A stretch of 64,000 bases of DNA. Origin: Sciscionella marina DSM 45152 (lineage in GTDB: Bacteria > Actinomycetota > Actinomycetes > Mycobacteriales > Pseudonocardiaceae). Every line of letters starts with the position of its first letter. Position 1 is the stretch's first letter. The position numbers were made by a program, and so were the translations under genes. Under the pieces are notes generated by a model. The model searched no databases. It was given only the letters and a program-made list of their open reading frames with translations, and had not been told where the DNA came from. The stretch lies in the NCBI RefSeq assembly GCF_000379465.1, contig NZ_KB905403.1, forward strand, positions 502,452 to 566,451. Direction: 5' to 3'. This document shows, one piece after another, positions 61,563-64,000 of the stretch.

Positions 61563-62872
61563 GCGGGCTCCGCGTCGGCGTGGACGCCACCGCGGCGGTG
61601 GCGCTCGACGAGCACGACCGGATCCGCGCGGTGCGGCACGGCGACACCCCGGCGCGGATGCTCGAGCAGCTGCTCACCCGGGACATCGAGGCCGCGGTGA
61701 TCGACCGGGTCGTGGCGATCCTGCCCGATCCCGAGCCCGCGGAACTGAAGGCGGGGGCACGCGTGGCGGTGCTGCGCATCGGTGCCCCCGCGACGACCGC
61801 GATCCCGCCACTGGCCGCCTGGCCCGCTCGCGAACTCGCGATGCTGGCGGGACCGGTGACGGTGGTGCGTGGCGGGCACGAGTACGACGGGCGGGTCTCG
61901 GCACCACTGGATCTGGCCGCGGTGACCGAATTCGCGCACGGCTGCGCGGGAATCGCCGGTGCCGTCGCGGTCGCGGGCGTGCACGGCCTGGAGTACCCGG
62001 AGCACGAACGGCTGGCGGCGGCCCTGCTCGCCGAGCAGCTGAGCGTGCCGGTGATCCGTGGCGGCGAAACCGAGGCGCTCGGGCTGCTGGAACGGGAGAA
62101 CACCGCCGTCCTCGATGCCGCCATGACCGCCGCGGTCGATGCCCGGATCGGGGAACTCACCGCCGTTCTCAGTGCACGGCAGCCGAACGCGGAGCTCTTC
62201 GTCCTCCGTGGGGACGGGACGGTACTGCCCGCCCATCGGGCACGGCGTCACGCCACGGCGCTGATCGGTGCCGCCCGGGCCGCCGCGCTGCACGGTGCGG
62301 TCCGGCTGGCGGGAACGGCTTCGGCCGTCGTCGTCGAGGCGCGCTCCGATGCCGCCGTAGTGGGCCGCGTCCGGGGCGGATTGCTGCCCGGAGCGGGGCG
62401 GTTGCGGGAGATCGCCGGTATCCGGACCGGAGTGCGCACGCCCCGGCCGGTCGTGGTTTCCCGGCGCCAGGCGGGTTTCCCGGATCGGTTCGGCGCCGCG
62501 CTCGCCCGGATGCGGGCCGGGCACGATGAGCTTCCGGTGGTGGTTCTCGGTGACCTCGCCGACGAGATCGCGGGGGTTCCGGTCATTCGGCCACCGGACG
62601 GCGAACTCGCGGCGGTGCTCGGTGCCGCGACCGCCGAGGCGGCGGGTTCGGTCGACCGGATCTTCTGGCAGGGCGCGGGGGACCGGCAGGAGAGCGCGAA
62701 CCGGGCCAGGCGGTTGGCGCGCGATGCCGCGGTGCGTGCCGGTGCGGATCCGCGCACGCTTCGCGAGACACCGGTACGCGCGGCCCTGACGACCTACGTC
62801 CCCGTCCCCGCGGCGCGCCTGCAGGTGACCGCGATCGGGGCGTTGCTGCAACCGGCTCCGGTGACGCCATGA
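61559..62872 (+). CDS. Hydantoinase/oxoprolinase-family protein (N-terminal HyuA type)
   Basis: 437 residues from the ATG overlapping the DUF917 stop. LRVGVDATAAVALDEHDRI is a shortened ASKHA-fold nucleotide site (the usual G-x-D-x-G-G-T-x-T is degenerate); HGCAGIAGAVAVAGVHGLEYPEHE, NTAVLDAAM and VFVLRGDG-like FVLRGDGTVLP follow the HyuA pattern. Length is that of the stand-alone HyuA-like half rather than the 700-residue form. Probably ATP-dependent opening of a five-membered cyclic amide, but the altered motif makes activity uncertain. Stop overlaps the PucR start. Confidence 0.75.
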   Translation: MSGLRVGVDATAAVALDEHDRIRAVRHGDTPARMLEQLLTRDIEAAVIDRVVAILPDPEPAELKAGARVAVLRIGAPATTAIPPLAAWPARELAMLAGPVTVVRGGHEYDGRVSAPLDLAAVTEFAHGCAGIAGAVAVAGVHGLEYPEHERLAAALLAEQLSVPVIRGGETEALGLLERENTAVLDAAMTAAVDARIGELTAVLSARQPNAELFVLRGDGTVLPAHRARRHATALIGAARAAALHGAVRLAGTASAVVVEARSDAAVVGRVRGGLLPGAGRLREIAGIRTGVRTPRPVVVSRRQAGFPDRFGAALARMRAGHDELPVVVLGDLADEIAGVPVIRPPDGELAAVLGAATAEAAGSVDRIFWQGAGDRQESANRARRLARDAAVRAGADPRTLRETPVRAALTTYVPVPAARLQVTAIGALLQPAPVTP

Positions 62873-64000
62873 ACTCCGTCCCGATCACCCTCGGCCAGCT
62901 TCTGGAACTCGGCCTGCTGCCGGAGCACGAGGTGCTCGGCGGGGCGAGCGGACTGCACCGGCCGGTCCGGGTCGTGGTCGGCTCGGACGTGCACGAGATC
63001 CCCGAGCTCGCCCCGGGAAGCGTCGCGGTGTTCGGCAGGGAACAGCTCGTCCTCGACGACCTCGCGGTGGATCTCGCGGTCCGGCTGGCAGGCAGCGCCG
63101 GTCTCTCCGGCATCATCGCCGCGCACCCGCACCGGCGGATTCCGTTCGTCACCACTCGGCTCGCCGATCGGCTGGCCCTGCCGCTCATCGGCGTGCCGGA
63201 CATCGCTCCTGCGGCGGTCGTGACCGCGTTCGATCCGTATGTCCGTGCCCCCGAGATCGCCGGGCTGAAGGTGCTCGGCGAGGTGGCCCGCCGATTCCAG
63301 CGTCCACCGGCGGACGCGCAGGCGCTGGTGTCCTCGCTGACCGCGGCCGTGGGTGAACCGGTGGCCCTCGTCGATGCGGAATCCCGCCTTCTCGCCGGTG
63401 ATCCGGCGGTGCACGCCCTGCTCGACGGTGCGGCGGTGCGGCTCGGTGAACGGCATCCGGTCGCCGCGACGACCGGGACCGATGACGAAGGCCTGCTGCT
63501 GCATCCGGTGCAGGCCGATCCGAGCGGGCCCGCGGTCTGCTGGATCGTGGTGCGCCGGCCGCGATTCGGGACCGGGGTGCTGCTCGAACCGGTCCGGAAC
63601 GCGATCGCGATCGCCGCGCTGTCCTTCGCGCTGCACGTGGCCGGTGAGGCGGTCCGGACGGAACGCGAACACCGGCGCCGTTCCCTGCTGCTGAACGAGA
63701 TCCTCGAACAACCGGAGGAGCTGGGCAGCCGGAGCGTCGAGCGGGCGACCGCGCTCGGCTGGCGGCTCGCCGGATGGCACACCGCGGTGCAGGTGCAGGT
63801 CTCGGCGCTGCCCGCAGCCGTCCGGGTTTCCGCGCTCGGCAGCGAACTCGAGGAACGGCTCACCGAGCACGGGATGCCGGTGACACCGGTGGAGCGCGCC
63901 GAGGGCTGGATGTTCTGGACGACGAGCGAGGCAGCCGCTGACCCGGCCGATCCCGGACCGCTGATCGGGTGGATCGTGCGGACCCTGGCCGCCATCGAGG
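62869..64000 (+). CDS. PucR-family transcriptional regulator (cut by window edge)
   Basis: 377 codons visible; the ATG overlaps the HyuA stop (ATGA) and the frame runs off the right edge. The N-terminal PucR domain is clear (TLGQLLELGLLPEHEVLGGA, HRPVRVVVGSDVHEIPEL, and the FGREQLVLDD pocket), followed by the GGDEF-like linker domain (LLNEILEQPEELG, ALGWRLAGWH). The C-terminal HTH_30 should lie outside the window. PucR proteins are regulators of purine and amide catabolism, and its coupling to the operon suggests direct control of it. Confidence 0.85.
   Translation, partial: MNSVPITLGQLLELGLLPEHEVLGGASGLHRPVRVVVGSDVHEIPELAPGSVAVFGREQLVLDDLAVDLAVRLAGSAGLSGIIAAHPHRRIPFVTTRLADRLALPLIGVPDIAPAAVVTAFDPYVRAPEIAGLKVLGEVARRFQRPPADAQALVSSLTAAVGEPVALVDAESRLLAGDPAVHALLDGAAVRLGERHPVAATTGTDDEGLLLHPVQADPSGPAVCWIVVRRPRFGTGVLLEPVRNAIAIAALSFALHVAGEAVRTEREHRRRSLLLNEILEQPEELGSRSVERATALGWRLAGWHTAVQVQVSALPAAVRVSALGSELEERLTEHGMPVTPVERAEGWMFWTTSEAAADPADPGPLIGWIVRTLAAIE

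Noticed and set aside
1-64000. A polyketide or nonribosomal peptide biosynthetic cluster
   Set aside because: Several SnoaL-like, SDR and regulator genes are present, but no synthase, carrier protein or peptide synthetase gene occurs in the window.

Overview
The window is high-GC (roughly 70%) DNA with GTG/ATG starts, ATGA/GTGA stop-start overlaps, and many TetR, LysR, GntR and MmyB-type XRE regulators. It also carries a fused indolepyruvate ferredoxin oxidoreductase and an NLR-like NTPase. Together these point to a soil actinomycete, most likely of the Pseudonocardiales (Amycolatopsis-like). The genus is an inference. No replication, ribosomal or phage-structural genes are present; this is accessory and metabolic territory.

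Region by region. (1) 1-8910: an aromatic-type degradation cluster. A C-C hydrolase (cut by the left edge), an FAD ring hydroxylase and an amidohydrolase-fold decarboxylase lie on the minus strand. An XRE regulator and an operon of NTF2-like protein, FAH-family hydrolase, aldehyde dehydrogenase and class III CoA-transferase lie on the plus strand. A GntR/FCD regulator closes it. The two operon promoters share the palindrome CCTAA-N3-TTAGG. The 3' half of a tRNA-Arg gene at 8965-9008 marks the probable end of an integrated element containing this cluster. (2) 9317-12436: a second amidohydrolase, two tandem TetR reading frames (the second has no start codon) and a divergent SDR. (3) 12578-15722: an ISL3 transposase remnant abuts the wreck of a photolyase gene, followed by two intact SDR genes of the same operon. 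(4) 16072-21815: NTF2-like protein, two amidohydrolases, aldo/keto reductase, isoprenylcysteine methyltransferase-like protein and LysR. (5) 21981-26288: Tat-exported serine hydrolase, carbon-nitrogen hydrolase and APC permease. (6) 26427-31910: glycosylation-type cluster (propeller lipoprotein, epimerase with a zinc-knuckle insert, membrane glycosyltransferase, GT2, DUF2064, methyltransferase), then a pseudogene patch to 32640. (7) 32822-39393: redox and regulatory genes (XRE/SDR pair, M24-like protein, siderophore-interacting flavoprotein, alpha/beta hydrolase, NmrA-like reductase, TetR).

(8) 39478-43572 is the most striking locus. An NB-ARC/TPR NLR-like protein begins with a RHIM-like amyloid motif. 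Facing it is a two-gene operon whose first gene encodes a 114-residue helical protein ending in the same motif (14 of 22 residues identical). The gene between them encodes a GT-B-like protein whose frame is crossed by about ten copies of a 7-bp repeat, so the locus looks both like an amyloid-signalling NLR/effector module and phase-variable.

(9) 43891-51288: SDR, MetE-like protein, then small stress-type genes (DUF2795, cysteine-rich zinc protein, DUF6328, dodecin, CPA1 antiporter, double DUF8129 protein). (10) 51668-64000: fused IorAB and a divergent Lrp regulator, then a tightly coupled operon (LLM flavin oxidoreductase, NTF2-like protein, alpha/beta hydrolase, DUF1028, M20 amidohydrolase, DUF917, hydantoinase/oxoprolinase, PucR regulator cut by the right edge). 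This reads as a pathway that oxidises and hydrolyses a nitrogen heterocycle or cyclic amide of unknown identity.
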